Shown here: piece after piece, positions 17,499 through 26,662 of the stretch
Layout of the letters: each line of letters starts with the position of its first letter
Position numbering within the stretch: the first letter of the stretch is position 1
NCBI GenBank assembly: GCA_015057775.1
Contig: SVDT01000008.1
Location: 1 to 39,168, forward strand
Length of the DNA stretch: 39,168 nt
Reading direction: 5' to 3'
Source: Paenibacillaceae bacterium
GTDB lineage: Bacteria; Bacillota; Clostridia; Lachnospirales; Lachnospiraceae
Translations under genes and position numbers: made by a program
Notes under the pieces: generated by a model
Seen by the model: only the letters and a program-made list of their open reading frames with translations
Databases searched by the model: none
What the model was told of the DNA's origin: nothing

Positions 17499-18143
17499 AT
17501 GAAAATCATCATGTTAGGTGCCCCTGGTGCCGGCAAAGGTACCCAGGCTAAAAAAATTGCTGAGAAATATCAGATTCCTCATGTTTCTACCGGAGATATT
17601 TTTCGTTCCAACATAAAAGAAGGAACGCAGCTGGGTAGAAAAGCAAAGGAATATATGGATCAGGGAGCTCTTGTACCGGATGAACTTACCATCGGTATGC
17701 TGATGGACCGTATACAGCAGGAAGACTGCAAAAACGGTTACGTACTGGACGGATTTCCAAGAACCATTCCCCAGGCAGAAAGCCTTCAGAAAGCCATTAC
17801 TGAAATGGGACAGAAGATAGACTTTGCGATAAACGTTGACGTTCCCGATGAGAATATTATCAACAGAATGTCAGGAAGACGTGCCTGTATATCCTGCGGA
17901 GCTACATATCATATTGTTTATAACCCCAGTAAGGTTGCGGGAATATGTGATGTCTGTGGTTCAGAACTTGTCTTAAGAGATGATGATAAGCCGGAAACAG
18001 TAAAAAAACGTTTGGCGGTTTACCATGATCAGACCAGACCATTGATTGATTATTATAAAGAAGCCGGCGTGCTGGTGAATGTTGACGGAACACAGGAATT
18101 AAATAAAGTGTTCTCCGATATCACTGTCATCCTAGGAGCATAG
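17499..18143 (+). CDS. adk: Adenylate kinase, zinc-LID long form
   Basis: This 214-residue enzyme interconverts ATP plus AMP and two ADP. The P-loop GAPGAGKGT is at residues 7-15, the AMP-binding region includes STGDIFR, and DGFPRT follows at 84-89. The LID carries four cysteines (C130, C133, C150, C153), the structural zinc site of Gram-positive enzymes. The start at 17499 follows TGGAGGG. secY-adk-map order is typical of Firmicutes. Confidence 0.98.
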   Translation: MKIIMLGAPGAGKGTQAKKIAEKYQIPHVSTGDIFRSNIKEGTQLGRKAKEYMDQGALVPDELTIGMLMDRIQQEDCKNGYVLDGFPRTIPQAESLQKAITEMGQKIDFAINVDVPDENIINRMSGRRACISCGATYHIVYNPSKVAGICDVCGSELVLRDDDKPETVKKRLAVYHDQTRPLIDYYKEAGVLVNVDGTQELNKVFSDITVILGA

Positions 18144-18146
18144 TTT

Positions 18147-18917
18147 ATGTCAGTTACGATTAAATCTGCAAGAGAAATAGAACTTATGAGAGAGGCTGGA
18201 AGAATTCTTTGCATCACTCATGAAGAACTAAAGAAGGCCTTGAAGCCGGGAATGACAACCTGGGATATTGACCATCTGGGTGAAGAGATCATAAGAAGCT
18301 ATGGCTGTACACCTTCTTTCTTAAATTATAATGGTTATCCTGCCTCCATCTGTGTATCAGTCAATGATGAGGTGGTTCACGGGATTCCAAGTAAGAAGCG
18401 TGTGCTGAGAGAAGGAGATATTGTAAGTCTTGATGCAGGGGTTATTTACAAAGGATTTCATTCTGATGCAGCAAGGACTTATGGGATCGGAGAGATCACT
18501 CCTGAAGCGGGCCAACTCATGGAAGTGACGAAACAATGTTTCTTTGAAGGGATTAAATATGCAAAATCTGGCAATCATTTAGGTGAAATATCTGCAGCAA
18601 TCCAGAAATATGCAGAAAAGTTCGGATATGGCGTTGTCCGGGATTTAGTCGGCCACGGAATCGGTTCCCATCTACACGAGGATCCTGAAATACCGAATTT
18701 TTCCACAAGAAGACGGGGAATCAAATTAAGACCAGGCATGACACTTGCCATCGAGCCCATGATTAATGAGGGGACATTGGAGGTAGTCTGGCTTGATGAT
18801 GACTGGACCGTAGTAACAGAAGACGGAAAGCTGTCCGCTCATTATGAGAACACGGTTCTTATCACAGAAGGTGAGCCGGAGATATTAAGTCTGGTTTCCT
18901 CTGTCTGCGGGGAATAG
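18147..18917 (+). CDS. map: Methionine aminopeptidase, type I
   Basis: This 256-residue metalloenzyme removes the initiator methionine from nascent proteins. The five metal ligands can be assigned to D96, D107, H170, E203 and E234, and the substrate-binding His to H79. Length and fold match type Ia. The ribosome site CTAGGAG overlaps the end of adk and the start lies 3 nt after its stop. Confidence 0.98.
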   Translation: MSVTIKSAREIELMREAGRILCITHEELKKALKPGMTTWDIDHLGEEIIRSYGCTPSFLNYNGYPASICVSVNDEVVHGIPSKKRVLREGDIVSLDAGVIYKGFHSDAARTYGIGEITPEAGQLMEVTKQCFFEGIKYAKSGNHLGEISAAIQKYAEKFGYGVVRDLVGHGIGSHLHEDPEIPNFSTRRRGIKLRPGMTLAIEPMINEGTLEVVWLDDDWTVVTEDGKLSAHYENTVLITEGEPEILSLVSSVCGE

Positions 18918-18921
18918 ACCG

Positions 18922-19203
18922 ATGAGTGAATACACCGGTTTATTGGTAAAATCCACGGCAGGGCACGACAAAGGAGAGTTTTTCTTCATATTGCGTGAGG
19001 AAGGCGAATATATATATCTGGTGGACGGAAAAATAAGACGTCTTGACTGCCCCAAGAAAAAAAAGAAAAAGCATGTAATCCCCCTTTTGTGGGAGAAACA
19101 GTCCCCGGGAGATAAAATCCGGGAAAATAAAAGAGTCACTGATGAAGAGATCAAACATTTCATCCGATGTTTCAAAAGAGAAGATCAGGTTGTTAGGAGG
19201 TAA
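18922..19203 (+). CDS. Small KOW-domain RNA-binding protein (L14e-like)
   Basis: This 93-residue protein begins with a KOW-like beta domain ([19 protein letters not shown]) and continues with a lysine cluster (KKKKKK near residues 45-50) and a charged C-terminus. Proteins of this type are encoded between map and infA in many Clostridia and are thought to bind RNA or ribosomes; the function has not been defined. The start is 4 nt after map, with a weak GGGGAA site. Confidence 0.85.
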   Translation: MSEYTGLLVKSTAGHDKGEFFFILREEGEYIYLVDGKIRRLDCPKKKKKKHVIPLLWEKQSPGDKIRENKRVTDEEIKHFIRCFKREDQVVRR

Positions 19204-19208
19204 GCTTT

Positions 19209-19427
19209 ATGTCAAAAGCAGATGTTATTGAAATTGAAGGCACCGTTGTGGAGAAGCTCCCCAATGCCATGTTCCAGGTTGAACTGGAAAACGGGCATCA
19301 GGTATTAGCTCACATAAGCGGAAAACTTCGCATGAACTACATTCGTATTTTACCAGGTGATAAGGTAACCATTGAGATGTCCCCTTATGATTTAAGCAAG
19401 GGAAGAATCATCTGGCGAGATAAATAA
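19209..19427 (+). CDS. infA: Translation initiation factor IF-1
   Basis: This is a 72-residue single OB-fold protein matching IF-1 ([41 protein letters not shown]). IF-1 occupies the 30S A site during initiation. TAGGAGG precedes the ATG, which is 5 nt after the KOW gene. It is the last gene before the alpha-operon promoter. Confidence 0.99.
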   Translation: MSKADVIEIEGTVVEKLPNAMFQVELENGHQVLAHISGKLRMNYIRILPGDKVTIEMSPYDLSKGRIIWRDK

Positions 19428-19442
19428 AGCGTCCAGGTCCGG

Positions 19443-19464
19443 CGCGTTCCACATCAGGAGCGCG
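19443..19464 (+). other. Stem-loop after infA
   Basis: CGCGTTCC (19443-19450) pairs with GGAGCGCG (19457-19464), including one G-U pair, around a six-base loop. It is GC-rich but has no T-tract. It may end or stabilise the spc transcript. Confidence 0.5.
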
Positions 19465-19507
19465 ACACGCCAGGGCAAAGGGTTAATAAATATATAGGAA
19501 AAACCGC

Positions 19508-19536
19508 TTGCATTTTAAAAGAAACAGTGTTATAAT
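19508..19536 (+). promoter_or_regulatory. Alpha-operon promoter upstream of rpmJ
   Basis: TTGCAT (19508-19513) and consensus TATAAT (19531-19536) are spaced by exactly 17 bp. The -35 equals that of the rpsJ promoter. Confidence 0.8.
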
Positions 19537-19544
19537 GCTATAGC

Positions 19545-19730
19545 GACTTTGTTGAAATACTGGGTGTATTATGCCCATGAGGGCAGCACTGGTTTTAAGA
19601 TAAAAACACACTGCGGGTATACTCAGAAAGCTCTTTTGGAAGGACGCTCCTTTGCCGCCGGATTTATATAGAAGAATCAGGTGCAGGGAACTTACCTTTG
19701 CATGTGAAAGGGCGCATAACGGAAAGGAGA
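19545..19730 (+). promoter_or_regulatory. Structured leader of the rpmJ-rpsM-rpsK-rpsD operon
   Basis: About 190 nt of leader RNA precede rpmJ. The clearest element is TGCCC-ATGA-GGGCA (19572-19585). Just outside it, ATAC/GTAT and GTGT/ACAC can extend the helix. No gene is seen in 19428-19736. S4 autoregulates the alpha operon in E. coli and rpsD in Bacillus, so an S4-binding leader is a reasonable guess (inference). Confidence 0.45.
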
Positions 19731-19736
19731 ATTGCT

Positions 19737-19850
19737 GTGAAGGTTAGATCATCAGTCAAGCCGATTTGCGAAAAATGCAAAATCATCAAAAGAAAAGGCA
19801 GTATCAGAGTAATCTGTGAAAATCCTAAGCATAAGCAGAGACAAGGTTAA
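19737..19850 (+). CDS. rpmJ: 50S ribosomal protein L36, zinc-binding form
   Basis: This 37-residue protein starts with GTG at 19737, 8 nt after GAAAGGAG. It has the zinc ribbon CEKC, a later Cys (ICEN) and His (PKHKQ), the usual C-x2-C-x12-C-x4-H pattern of L36. It is the first gene of the alpha operon and is followed by rpsM after 27 nt. Confidence 0.97.
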   Translation: MKVRSSVKPICEKCKIIKRKGSIRVICENPKHKQRQG

Positions 19851-19877
19851 AATAATTAATGGAGGTGTACTACACAC

Positions 19878-20246
19878 ATGGCTCGTATTTCAGGTGTTGA
19901 TTTACCAAGAGAAAAACGTGTTGAGATCGGTTTAACTTACATCTATGGTATCGGTAGAACCAGTTCAAACCGTATTCTTACAACTGCTGGCGTTAATCCT
20001 GACACTCGTGTTAAGGACTTAACCGATGACGAAGTAAAGAAAATTGCAGAAGTGATTGCTGAATCTCAGACTGTAGAAGGTGATTTACGTAGAGAAATCG
20101 CTATGAACATCAAGAGACTTCAGGAAATCGGATGCTATCGCGGAATCCGTCATAGAAAGAGTCTTCCGGTTCGTGGTCAGAAAACTAAGACCAACGCAAG
20201 AACTCGTAAGGGTCCAAGAAAGACTGTAGCAAACAAGAAAAAGTAA
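19878..20246 (+). CDS. rpsM: 30S ribosomal protein S13
   Basis: This is a 122-residue S13 with the opening [17 protein letters not shown] and the signature [28 protein letters not shown]. It sits in the 30S head, contacts the P-site tRNA and bridges to L5. GGAGGTG precedes the ATG. A 130-nt spacer with a stem-loop follows. Confidence 0.99.
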   Translation: MARISGVDLPREKRVEIGLTYIYGIGRTSSNRILTTAGVNPDTRVKDLTDDEVKKIAEVIAESQTVEGDLRREIAMNIKRLQEIGCYRGIRHRKSLPVRGQKTKTNARTRKGPRKTVANKKK

Positions 20247-20315
20247 GATACTAAATTTAACAGCGAATCACGTTACATGTTTTAAAAACAGGAATAACAG
20301 GATTCAGATTTCGTA

Positions 20316-20342
20316 CCCTGCGTTACGCGGCTGCGGGCAGGG
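20316..20342 (+). other. Stem-loop in the rpsM-rpsK spacer
   Basis: CCCTGC (20316-20321) pairs with GCAGGG (20337-20342) around a GC-rich 15-nt loop. No T-tract is present. The 130-nt spacer otherwise shows nothing. Confidence 0.45.
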
Positions 20343-20376
20343 CGGAGCAACTATAAAGAAAGTAGGTTAGTTTAAA

Positions 20377-20778
20377 ATGGCTAAAAAAGTGTCCACTACT
20401 AAAAAAGTGACAAAAAAGCGCGTAAAGAAAAACGTTGAACGCGGACAGGCACATATCCAGTCATCTTTTAATAACACAATTGTGACATTAACTGATACAC
20501 AGGGTAATGCATTATCATGGGCAAGTGCTGGTGGTCTGGGATTTAGAGGTTCAAGGAAATCTACTCCATATGCAGCTCAGATGGCGGCAGAAACTGCTAC
20601 TAAAGCAGCTCTTGTACATGGTTTAAAATCAGTAGACGTTATGGTTAAAGGTCCTGGTTCAGGCCGTGAAGCAGCTATTCGTGCACTTCAGGCATGCGGT
20701 TTAGAAGTAACCAGCATCAAGGACGTAACTCCTGTACCACATAACGGATGTCGTCCACCAAAACGTAGAAGAGTCTAA
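20377..20778 (+). CDS. rpsK: 30S ribosomal protein S11
   Basis: This is a 133-residue S11. A lysine-rich N-terminal tail is followed by [18 protein letters not shown] and the C-terminal [13 protein letters not shown]. It lies on the 30S platform near the Shine-Dalgarno helix. The ribosome site is weak (AAAGTAGG). Confidence 0.99.
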   Translation: MAKKVSTTKKVTKKRVKKNVERGQAHIQSSFNNTIVTLTDTQGNALSWASAGGLGFRGSRKSTPYAAQMAAETATKAALVHGLKSVDVMVKGPGSGREAAIRALQACGLEVTSIKDVTPVPHNGCRPPKRRRV

Positions 20779-20794
20779 TTAGGAGGTAATTACA

Positions 20795-21388
20795 GTGGCA
20801 GTTGATAGAGTTCCTGTTCTTAAAAGATGTAGATCCCTTGGTCTTGATCCGATCTATTTAGGAATAGATAAAAAATCAAAGAGAGAATTAAAAAGAGCAA
20901 ACAGAAAGATGAGTGAGTACGGCATTCAGCTGAGAGAAAAGCAGAAAGCTAAATTCATCTACGGCGTGCTTGAGAAACCTTTCCGTAACTATTATGCCAA
21001 GGCTGAAAGAATGAATGGTATGGTTGGTGAAAACCTTATGATTCTTCTTGAGAGAAGACTTGACAATGTAGTTTTCCGTATGGGATTCGGAAGAACAAGA
21101 AGAGAGACCAGACAGATGGTTGACCATAAGAGCATTCTTGTAAATGGTAAATGCGTAAACATTCCTTCTTTCATCGTAAAAGTTGGCGATGTAATCGAAG
21201 TAAAAGAAAAATGCAAATCCAATGCAAGATTTAAAAGTGTTCAGGAAACAACGGCTGGCCGTATGGTTCCGGCATGGCTTGATGTTGACCATGAGAATTT
21301 ACGTGGTACTGTTAAAGAGTTACCAACAAGAGATGAGATTGATGTTCCAGTGAATGAAATGCTTATCGTCGAGTTGTACTCCAAATAA
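20795..21388 (+). CDS. rpsD: 30S ribosomal protein S4
   Basis: This is a 197-residue S4. The central S4 RNA-binding domain (LERRLDNVVFRMGF, then HKSILVNGKCVNIPS) is intact, and the N-terminus has no zinc motif. S4 is a primary 16S binder and a translational repressor in several bacteria. It starts with GTG at 20795 after TTAGGAGG. Its position in the alpha operon before rpoA is typical. Confidence 0.98.
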   Translation: MAVDRVPVLKRCRSLGLDPIYLGIDKKSKRELKRANRKMSEYGIQLREKQKAKFIYGVLEKPFRNYYAKAERMNGMVGENLMILLERRLDNVVFRMGFGRTRRETRQMVDHKSILVNGKCVNIPSFIVKVGDVIEVKEKCKSNARFKSVQETTAGRMVPAWLDVDHENLRGTVKELPTRDEIDVPVNEMLIVELYSK

Positions 21389-21418
21389 TTGAAAGTCTGT
21401 TGATAGAAGCTGGCTTTC

Positions 21419-21443
21419 GCCCGGGGGCGTTATGCTTCCGGGC
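21419..21443 (+). other. Stem-loop between rpsD and rpoA
   Basis: GCCCGG (21419-21424) pairs exactly with CCGGGC (21438-21443). There is no T-tract. It lies 54 nt before the rpoA start. Confidence 0.5.
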
Positions 21444-21496
21444 AAGGTTTGAGTATAAGACCCTCGATACAAAATACCCAAAAGGAGGGGCTATTA

Positions 21497-22465
21497 GTGT
21501 TCGATTTTGAAAAACCAAACATTGAGATTGCTGAAATCTCAGAAGATAAAAAATATGGCAAGTTTGTAGTTGAACCGCTTGAAAGAGGTTATGGCACGAC
21601 TTTAGGTAATTCCTTAAGAAGAATCATGCTTTCTTCCTTACCGGGCGCTGCAGTCAGCCAGGTAAAAATCGACGGCGTTTTGCATGAGTTCAGTTCTATT
21701 CCTGGTGTTAAGGAAGACGTGACTGAGATCATTATGAACATCAAGAGCTTATCTATTAAAAACAACAGCGATACCAACGAAGCAAAAGTTGCATACATCG
21801 AGTTTGAAGGCGAAGGTGTGGTAACAGCTGCTGATATCCAGGCTGATCCCGATATCGAGATCATGAACCCGGATCAGGTTATCGCTACACTTAGCGGTGG
21901 TACAGACAGCAAGTTCTATATGGAACTTACTATCACAAAAGGCCGTGGCTATGTGAGTGCAGACAAGAATAAGAGTGAAGATTTACCGATAGGTGTGATA
22001 GCTGTTGATTCTATTTATACACCAGTAGAACGCGTCAATATGACGGTAGAAAACACCCGAGTAGGTCAGGTTACCGATTACGATAAGCTGACTTTAGATG
22101 TATTTACAAATGGAACTCTGGCACCAGATGAAGCAGTCAGCCTGGCTGCAAAGGTACTGAGCGAGCATTTGAACCTATTCATTGATTTATCTGAGAACGC
22201 CAAGACTGCAGAAGTTATGGTGGAGAAGGAAGACAATGAGAAGGAAAAAGTTCTTGAGATGAATATAGATGAACTGGAGCTTTCCGTTCGTTCTTATAAT
22301 TGTCTTAAGAGAGCCGGAATCAATACGGTAGAAGAACTGTGCAACAGAACTTCTGAAGATATGATGAAGGTACGTAACTTAGGCCGCAAGTCTTTAGAAG
22401 AAGTGTTGGCAAAGTTGAAGGAATTAGGCTTACAGCTGAATCCAAGCGATGATACCAATGCATAA
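21497..22465 (+). CDS. rpoA: DNA-directed RNA polymerase subunit alpha
   Basis: This is a 322-residue alpha subunit. The N-terminal dimerisation domain has [20 protein letters not shown], a linker follows near residue 235, and the C-terminal domain has [15 protein letters not shown] and [14 protein letters not shown], the helix-hairpin-helix that contacts UP elements and activators. The GTG start at 21497 is chosen because AAAGGAGGGG is 7-16 nt upstream and the family begins MFDFEKP. Confidence 0.98.
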   Translation: MFDFEKPNIEIAEISEDKKYGKFVVEPLERGYGTTLGNSLRRIMLSSLPGAAVSQVKIDGVLHEFSSIPGVKEDVTEIIMNIKSLSIKNNSDTNEAKVAYIEFEGEGVVTAADIQADPDIEIMNPDQVIATLSGGTDSKFYMELTITKGRGYVSADKNKSEDLPIGVIAVDSIYTPVERVNMTVENTRVGQVTDYDKLTLDVFTNGTLAPDEAVSLAAKVLSEHLNLFIDLSENAKTAEVMVEKEDNEKEKVLEMNIDELELSVRSYNCLKRAGINTVEELCNRTSEDMMKVRNLGRKSLEEVLAKLKELGLQLNPSDDTNA

Positions 22466-22562
22466 TTGATTCGCTTAAGCAGTTGATTTATGGAGATTAA
22501 GCACTGATACAGTAAGACCGAAGAAGCATGTATCCGTGTTCCACAAATGGAGGAATATTGAG

Positions 22563-23099
22563 ATGGCAGGATATAGAAAGCTGGGAAAAACTTCCAGTCA
22601 GAGAAAAGCATTAATCAGAAGCCAGGTAACTGCATTAATCTATAATGGCAAGATCGTGACAACAGAAGCAAGAGCTAAGGAAATCCGCAAAGTTGCAGAA
22701 GGCCTGATCGCTTTAGCAGTAAAAGAGAAAGATAACTTTGAAACTGTTAAGGTAACAGCTAAAGTTGCACGTAAAGATAAAGACGGCAAGAGAGTAAAAG
22801 ATGTTGTAAACGGCAAGAAAGTAACTGTTTATGATGAAGTAGAGAAAGAGATCAAAAAAGATCTTCCTTCCAGACTTCATGCAAGAAGACAGATGTTAAA
22901 GGTCCTTTACGATGTAACAGAAGTTCCGTCTGAAGCTGCAGGAAGAAAGAAGAATACAAAGTCTGTTGATCTTCCTAAGAAGCTGTTTGATGAGGTTGCA
23001 CCAAAGTATGTATCCCGTAACGGTGGTTATACACGTATCGTTAAGATCGGCCAGCGTAAAGGTGATGCAGCAATGGAAGTACTTCTTGAGCTTGTATAA
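22563..23099 (+). CDS. rplQ: 50S ribosomal protein L17 with a ~60-residue insertion
   Basis: The N-terminal half matches L17 (YRKLGKTSSQRKALIR, GKIVTTEARAKEIR) and the C-terminus too (YVSRNGGYTRIVKIG.R.GDAAMEVLLELV). The protein is 178 residues against about 115-130 usually. The extra charged segment lies roughly between residues 58 and 125 and includes GKRVKDVVNGKKVTVYDE. It is in frame and in a normal operon position, so it is probably a lineage-specific insertion rather than damage. ATGGAGG precedes the start at 22563. Confidence 0.97.
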   Translation: MAGYRKLGKTSSQRKALIRSQVTALIYNGKIVTTEARAKEIRKVAEGLIALAVKEKDNFETVKVTAKVARKDKDGKRVKDVVNGKKVTVYDEVEKEIKKDLPSRLHARRQMLKVLYDVTEVPSEAAGRKKNTKSVDLPKKLFDEVAPKYVSRNGGYTRIVKIGQRKGDAAMEVLLELV

Positions 23100-23113
23100 T
23101 TAATAATAAAATC

Positions 23114-23147
23114 CCGGTAAGGAAGCGATTCCTTATCGGTTTTTTTA
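23114..23147 (+). terminator. Rho-independent terminator of the alpha operon
   Basis: CCGGTAAGGAA (23114-23124) and TTCCTTATCGG (23129-23139) form an 11-bp stem with a GCGA tetraloop and a following run of T. Confidence 0.95.
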
Positions 23148-23194
23148 TTTCCCCTCAGTTAAGAAACGCAAGAATAAAGAAAGAATATCGTAAG

Positions 23195-23224
23195 TTGACG
23201 GACAATTGCTTTCAGGGCTATAAT
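23195..23224 (+). promoter_or_regulatory. Promoter of the third cell-wall-binding gene
   Basis: TTGACG (23195-23200) and consensus TATAAT (23219-23224) are separated by 18 bp. No phased direct repeat like those before the first two wall-binding genes is seen here. Confidence 0.65.
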
Positions 23225-23290
23225 GTAAATTGTAGAATATTATGGTTCTATTGTTATAATCCGCTAAAATAAAAACGGGAGGTATTAAGT

Positions 23291-24520
23291 ATGAAGCGTT
23301 TAAAGAGACTGGTGACTATCGTCTCTGCACTGGGGGTATTGATGGCCAGCATACCATTTGAGTCAATGGCTGCTACCGTAAAAACCATAACATCTGTAAC
23401 GATTAACGTAGGACTTGAAGACATTTCCACTGGAGACACTCTGCCTTCTGAGACATCTTTTTCTACAACGTCGGAAAGCGGTAATTATGTTTATACCAAC
23501 AACAACAGATACGAAGTGTCAGACTTGGACTGGATTACATCCGACAGCAAGGAAATGAAGATTGGTTCTGAACCGAAGATGAAGGTGACGTTGCATGCTA
23601 CGAATGCTGATGAGTATGCATTTAAAGGAGGCTATCAGTCGAGTAATATCTCGATTAAAGGCGGTACCTATGTTTCCTCAAACCGTTCAGGTACGGATAC
23701 TTTATATGTAACATTTACGTTTAAACCGGTGAAAGGTACCTATGAATCTCCGGAAGATGCTGACTGGAAGGATTCTGGTTTTGGCAATGCCAGATGGAGT
23801 GCACCAGATAACGGCTCTGGAGCTTATGATGTATATTTATACCGCGGAAGCTCCATTATTAAGAAGGTAGAGAAACTGAAAGCGACTTCTTATAATTTTT
23901 ATCCCTATATGACCAAAGCAGGCACCTACAGTTTTAAAGTACGTACAGTGCCATACAGCAGCACAGAGGATAAATACGGAAAGAACAGTGACTGGACCGA
24001 ATCCGGTGAGGTATATGTACCTCAGGAGAAGGTATCAGACGGCAGCGGACAGGACAGCGGCACTGCATCTACCGGGGCGGTAGGCTGGATTAAGAACGGA
24101 AACACCTGGAGCTATCGATACCCAGATGGAACTTATTTAAAGAATAACTGGTCTAAAATCAATAACATATGGTATCTTTTTGACGGCAGCGGTATCATGC
24201 TCACTGGCTGGCAGCAAAAAGGCGACAAAACCTATTTTTTTAATAATGACGGAGCAATGCTGACAGGCTGGTACAAATCCGATAATAAATGGTATTATTT
24301 AAACCCATCCACAACAAGTGGAGTTGAGGGTGCTGTAATAACTGGCTGGATCTCCTATAACAATAAGTGGTATTATGCTGATTCCAAGGGCGTTATGCAG
24401 GAAGGCTGGAAGCAGATTGACGGCAACTGGTTTTATTTTTATCCAGGTGAAGGATCAAAAGCAGTCAACACGAACATCAGCGGTTTTACATTAGATGGAG
24501 AGGGAATCTGGCGAAAGTAG
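23291..24520 (+). CDS. Secreted cell-wall-binding protein with Fn3-like domain
   Basis: This is a 409-residue exported protein. The signal peptide is at residues 1-~28 (MKRLKR, hydrophobic core, cleavage after ESMAA). An unassigned beta-rich domain follows to about residue 150, then a fibronectin-III-like domain (about 153-240) with the ARWSAP...YDVYLYRG pattern. The last ~145 residues are CW_binding-type repeats (GWIKNGNTWSY, NIWYLFDGSGIM.TGW). ACGGGAGG precedes the ATG. The next gene is a tandem paralogue with the same domain order, so they were probably duplicated. Binding to wall polymer is inferred from the repeats. Confidence 0.87.
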   Translation: MKRLKRLVTIVSALGVLMASIPFESMAATVKTITSVTINVGLEDISTGDTLPSETSFSTTSESGNYVYTNNNRYEVSDLDWITSDSKEMKIGSEPKMKVTLHATNADEYAFKGGYQSSNISIKGGTYVSSNRSGTDTLYVTFTFKPVKGTYESPEDADWKDSGFGNARWSAPDNGSGAYDVYLYRGSSIIKKVEKLKATSYNFYPYMTKAGTYSFKVRTVPYSSTEDKYGKNSDWTESGEVYVPQEKVSDGSGQDSGTASTGAVGWIKNGNTWSYRYPDGTYLKNNWSKINNIWYLFDGSGIMLTGWQQKGDKTYFFNNDGAMLTGWYKSDNKWYYLNPSTTSGVEGAVITGWISYNNKWYYADSKGVMQEGWKQIDGNWFYFYPGEGSKAVNTNISGFTLDGEGIWRK

Positions 24521-24542
24521 GGAAGAAAGGAAGTAGAGATTG

Positions 24543-25565
24543 ATGAATAGGAGAAAAGGGAAAGGAATATGGTTTCTGCTTTTAAGCATGATCATGATTC
24601 TTGGTACCGGAATAACGGCATCAGCGTCAGGAAGCTTAAGGATTTACGTGGAGAATGGCAGTAAGAGTTCATGGACAGATGGAATTAATGTGCCAACTGT
24701 AAAAGTGAATTATTCAGAAGAAAGTCCGAAGTGGAGCATTGATGAGGATAAATGGGAGCCTGGAAAGAAAGTAAAGGGTACCATTCATATCTCTGGTTCT
24801 TACGAGAGATCAGACTGTACTGTAAAAGGTGCCAATCTTCTTTCTGTGAATAGTCAGGACGGAGAGACTGTCGTTACTTTCTCCTACGTTCCTGTAGCGA
24901 AGCTGGAGGCTCCGGAAAAGGCAGGGTGGAGTGATACGGCTAAGACCAAGGCATCCTGGAAAAAGGTTCCTTTCGCTTCCAGATATCAGGTGGTGTTATA
25001 TCAGGAGGGCGGAATCTGGATTAAAAGCCTCACCACATCTTCCACATCAGCTGATCTTCTTCCATATATGAACAGCGGTTATAAATACTACTACACAGTA
25101 AAGGCTATTTTAAAGGATTCATCTCAGGATGATTATTTAAAAGAGGGAGATATCACTACCTCTGATGATTCGGTAGTACAGGAACTGGGCGAGACGCTGG
25201 GCGTATGGGCAAATTACCAGGACGGTAAGAAGTACCGCGCAGAAGATGGTAACTATGTGACTGACGGCTGGAAAATGATCAGTGGAAAATGGTATTATTT
25301 TAAGCAGGATGGCTACGCTGTAACCGGCTGGCAGAAAGTTGATGAGAAATGGTACTACATGGACTCAGAAGCCGCTATGAAGACCGGCTGGCAGGAGCTT
25401 AATGGAATCTGGTACTACTTTAATACCGACGGAGATATGGCGACCGGATGGATTCAGCCGGTTCCCGGAAAATGGTATTATCTGAATGGTGACGGAAGCC
25501 TGGCAACCAATACAACGGTAGATGGAAATTATAAGGTTAATGAATCAGGCTTATGGGTACAATAA
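24543..25565 (+). CDS. Secreted cell-wall-binding protein, tandem paralogue
   Basis: This 340-residue exported protein has the layout of its upstream neighbour: a signal peptide (residues 1-~28, MNRRKGK then LLLSMIMIL), a beta-rich domain to about 115, an Fn3-like domain (APEKAGWSDT...YQVVLYQEG), and C-terminal CW_binding-type repeats (GWKMISGKWYYFKQDGYAVTGW). ATG at 24543 is preferred over the adjacent TTG. It lies 22 nt after the previous stop and they share a promoter and a terminator, forming a two-gene operon. No catalytic domain is visible. Confidence 0.87.
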   Translation: MNRRKGKGIWFLLLSMIMILGTGITASASGSLRIYVENGSKSSWTDGINVPTVKVNYSEESPKWSIDEDKWEPGKKVKGTIHISGSYERSDCTVKGANLLSVNSQDGETVVTFSYVPVAKLEAPEKAGWSDTAKTKASWKKVPFASRYQVVLYQEGGIWIKSLTTSSTSADLLPYMNSGYKYYYTVKAILKDSSQDDYLKEGDITTSDDSVVQELGETLGVWANYQDGKKYRAEDGNYVTDGWKMISGKWYYFKQDGYAVTGWQKVDEKWYYMDSEAAMKTGWQELNGIWYYFNTDGDMATGWIQPVPGKWYYLNGDGSLATNTTVDGNYKVNESGLWVQ

Positions 25566-25569
25566 AGCA

Positions 25570-25614
25570 GATAGATGGTATGGATGGAAGCATCTGTACC
25601 ATCTATCTTTTTTT
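25570..25614 (+). terminator. Rho-independent terminator of the wall-protein pair
   Basis: GATAGATGGTA (25570-25580) pairs perfectly with TACCATCTATC (25597-25607), with an inner GATG-GAAG-CATC stem. A seven-T run follows. Confidence 0.95.
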
Positions 25615-25685
25615 CTTAGGTGAAACGTTTTTTCGCCAATTTTTGCTTTAAATCCTTGGTTTTTGCAAAAGATACATGCCGACGC

Positions 25686-25714
25686 TTGACTGTTATGCAA
25701 TATTCAACTAAAAT
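25686..25714 (+). promoter_or_regulatory. Promoter of the ecfA1-ecfA2-ecfT-truA operon
   Basis: TTGACT (25686-25691) and TAAAAT (25709-25714) have a 17-bp spacer, about 40 bp before the chosen ecfA1 start. Confidence 0.6.
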
Positions 25715-25756
25715 TATGTGGCATACGGGTGTATCACTTTTAAAGAAAGGCTTGCT

Positions 25757-26662
25757 ATGGGAATAATAAAAACTTCGAAGCTGATATTTGATTATATCAG
25801 AAAAGATGAAGAAGAAAATATTGAAGAAATTAAACGTGCCATCGACGGTGTGAGCCTGGATCTGGAAAAGGGTCAGTTTATTGCGATCCTTGGTCATAAC
25901 GGATCGGGGAAATCCACCTTTGCCAAACAGCTGAATGCCATATTGCTGCCTACTGAGGGTACGGTATGGATTCAGGATTTAGATACTTCCAGGGAAGAAA
26001 ATCTATGGGAAGTCCGTAAAAGGACAGGAATGGTTTTTCAGAACCCGGATAATCAGATAATAGGAAATATTGTTGAAGAGGATGTGGGATTCGGTCCGGA
26101 AAATCTGGGTGTTCCTACAGAGGAGATCTGGAAACGGGTAGACGAAAGCTTGAAGAGCGTAGGTATGGCAGCATACCGCTTAAAGTCCCCTAACAGGCTT
26201 TCTGGAGGTCAGAAGCAGCGTGTTGCTATAGCCGGCGTAATGGCAATGAGACCCCAGTGTATCGTCTTAGATGAGCCTACAGCCATGTTAGATCCTAACG
26301 GACGCAAAGAGGTAGTGAAAACCGTTCACGAACTGAACCGGAAAGAGGGAATCACAGTTCTTCTTATCACCCATTACATGGAAGAGGTAACAGGTGCTGA
26401 CAGAGTGATTGTTATGGATGAGGGTAAGGTAGTAATGGACGGAACACCACGTGAGATATTCTCACAGGTGGAGAAACTAAAGTCCTACCGTCTGGATGTT
26501 CCACAGGTCACGGAGCTTGCTTATGAGTTAAAACAGAAAGGTCTTGATCTGCCTGATGGGATATTGACATTGGATGAACTGATGGAGAATCTTTTACCGC
26601 GGTTTGCAGAGCGTTTCCCCGGAGAAGTGATTCTGGAGAACGGAGGAAGCCATGGCAATTAA
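25757..26662 (+). CDS. ecfA1: ECF transporter ATP-binding subunit EcfA1
   Basis: This 301-residue ABC ATPase has Walker [10 protein letters not shown] (46-54), Q-loop VFQNPDNQ, signature LSGGQ (148-152), Walker B with DEPT (172-175) and the switch histidine in LLITHYM. With EcfA2 and EcfT it forms the shared energising module that powers several substrate-binding S components for vitamins or metals. No S component is in the window, which fits a shared (group II) module. Start 25757 follows AAAGAAAGG; an upstream in-frame start lacks a site. Confidence 0.96.
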   Translation: MGIIKTSKLIFDYIRKDEEENIEEIKRAIDGVSLDLEKGQFIAILGHNGSGKSTFAKQLNAILLPTEGTVWIQDLDTSREENLWEVRKRTGMVFQNPDNQIIGNIVEEDVGFGPENLGVPTEEIWKRVDESLKSVGMAAYRLKSPNRLSGGQKQRVAIAGVMAMRPQCIVLDEPTAMLDPNGRKEVVKTVHELNRKEGITVLLITHYMEEVTGADRVIVMDEGKVVMDGTPREIFSQVEKLKSYRLDVPQVTELAYELKQKGLDLPDGILTLDELMENLLPRFAERFPGEVILENGGSHGN

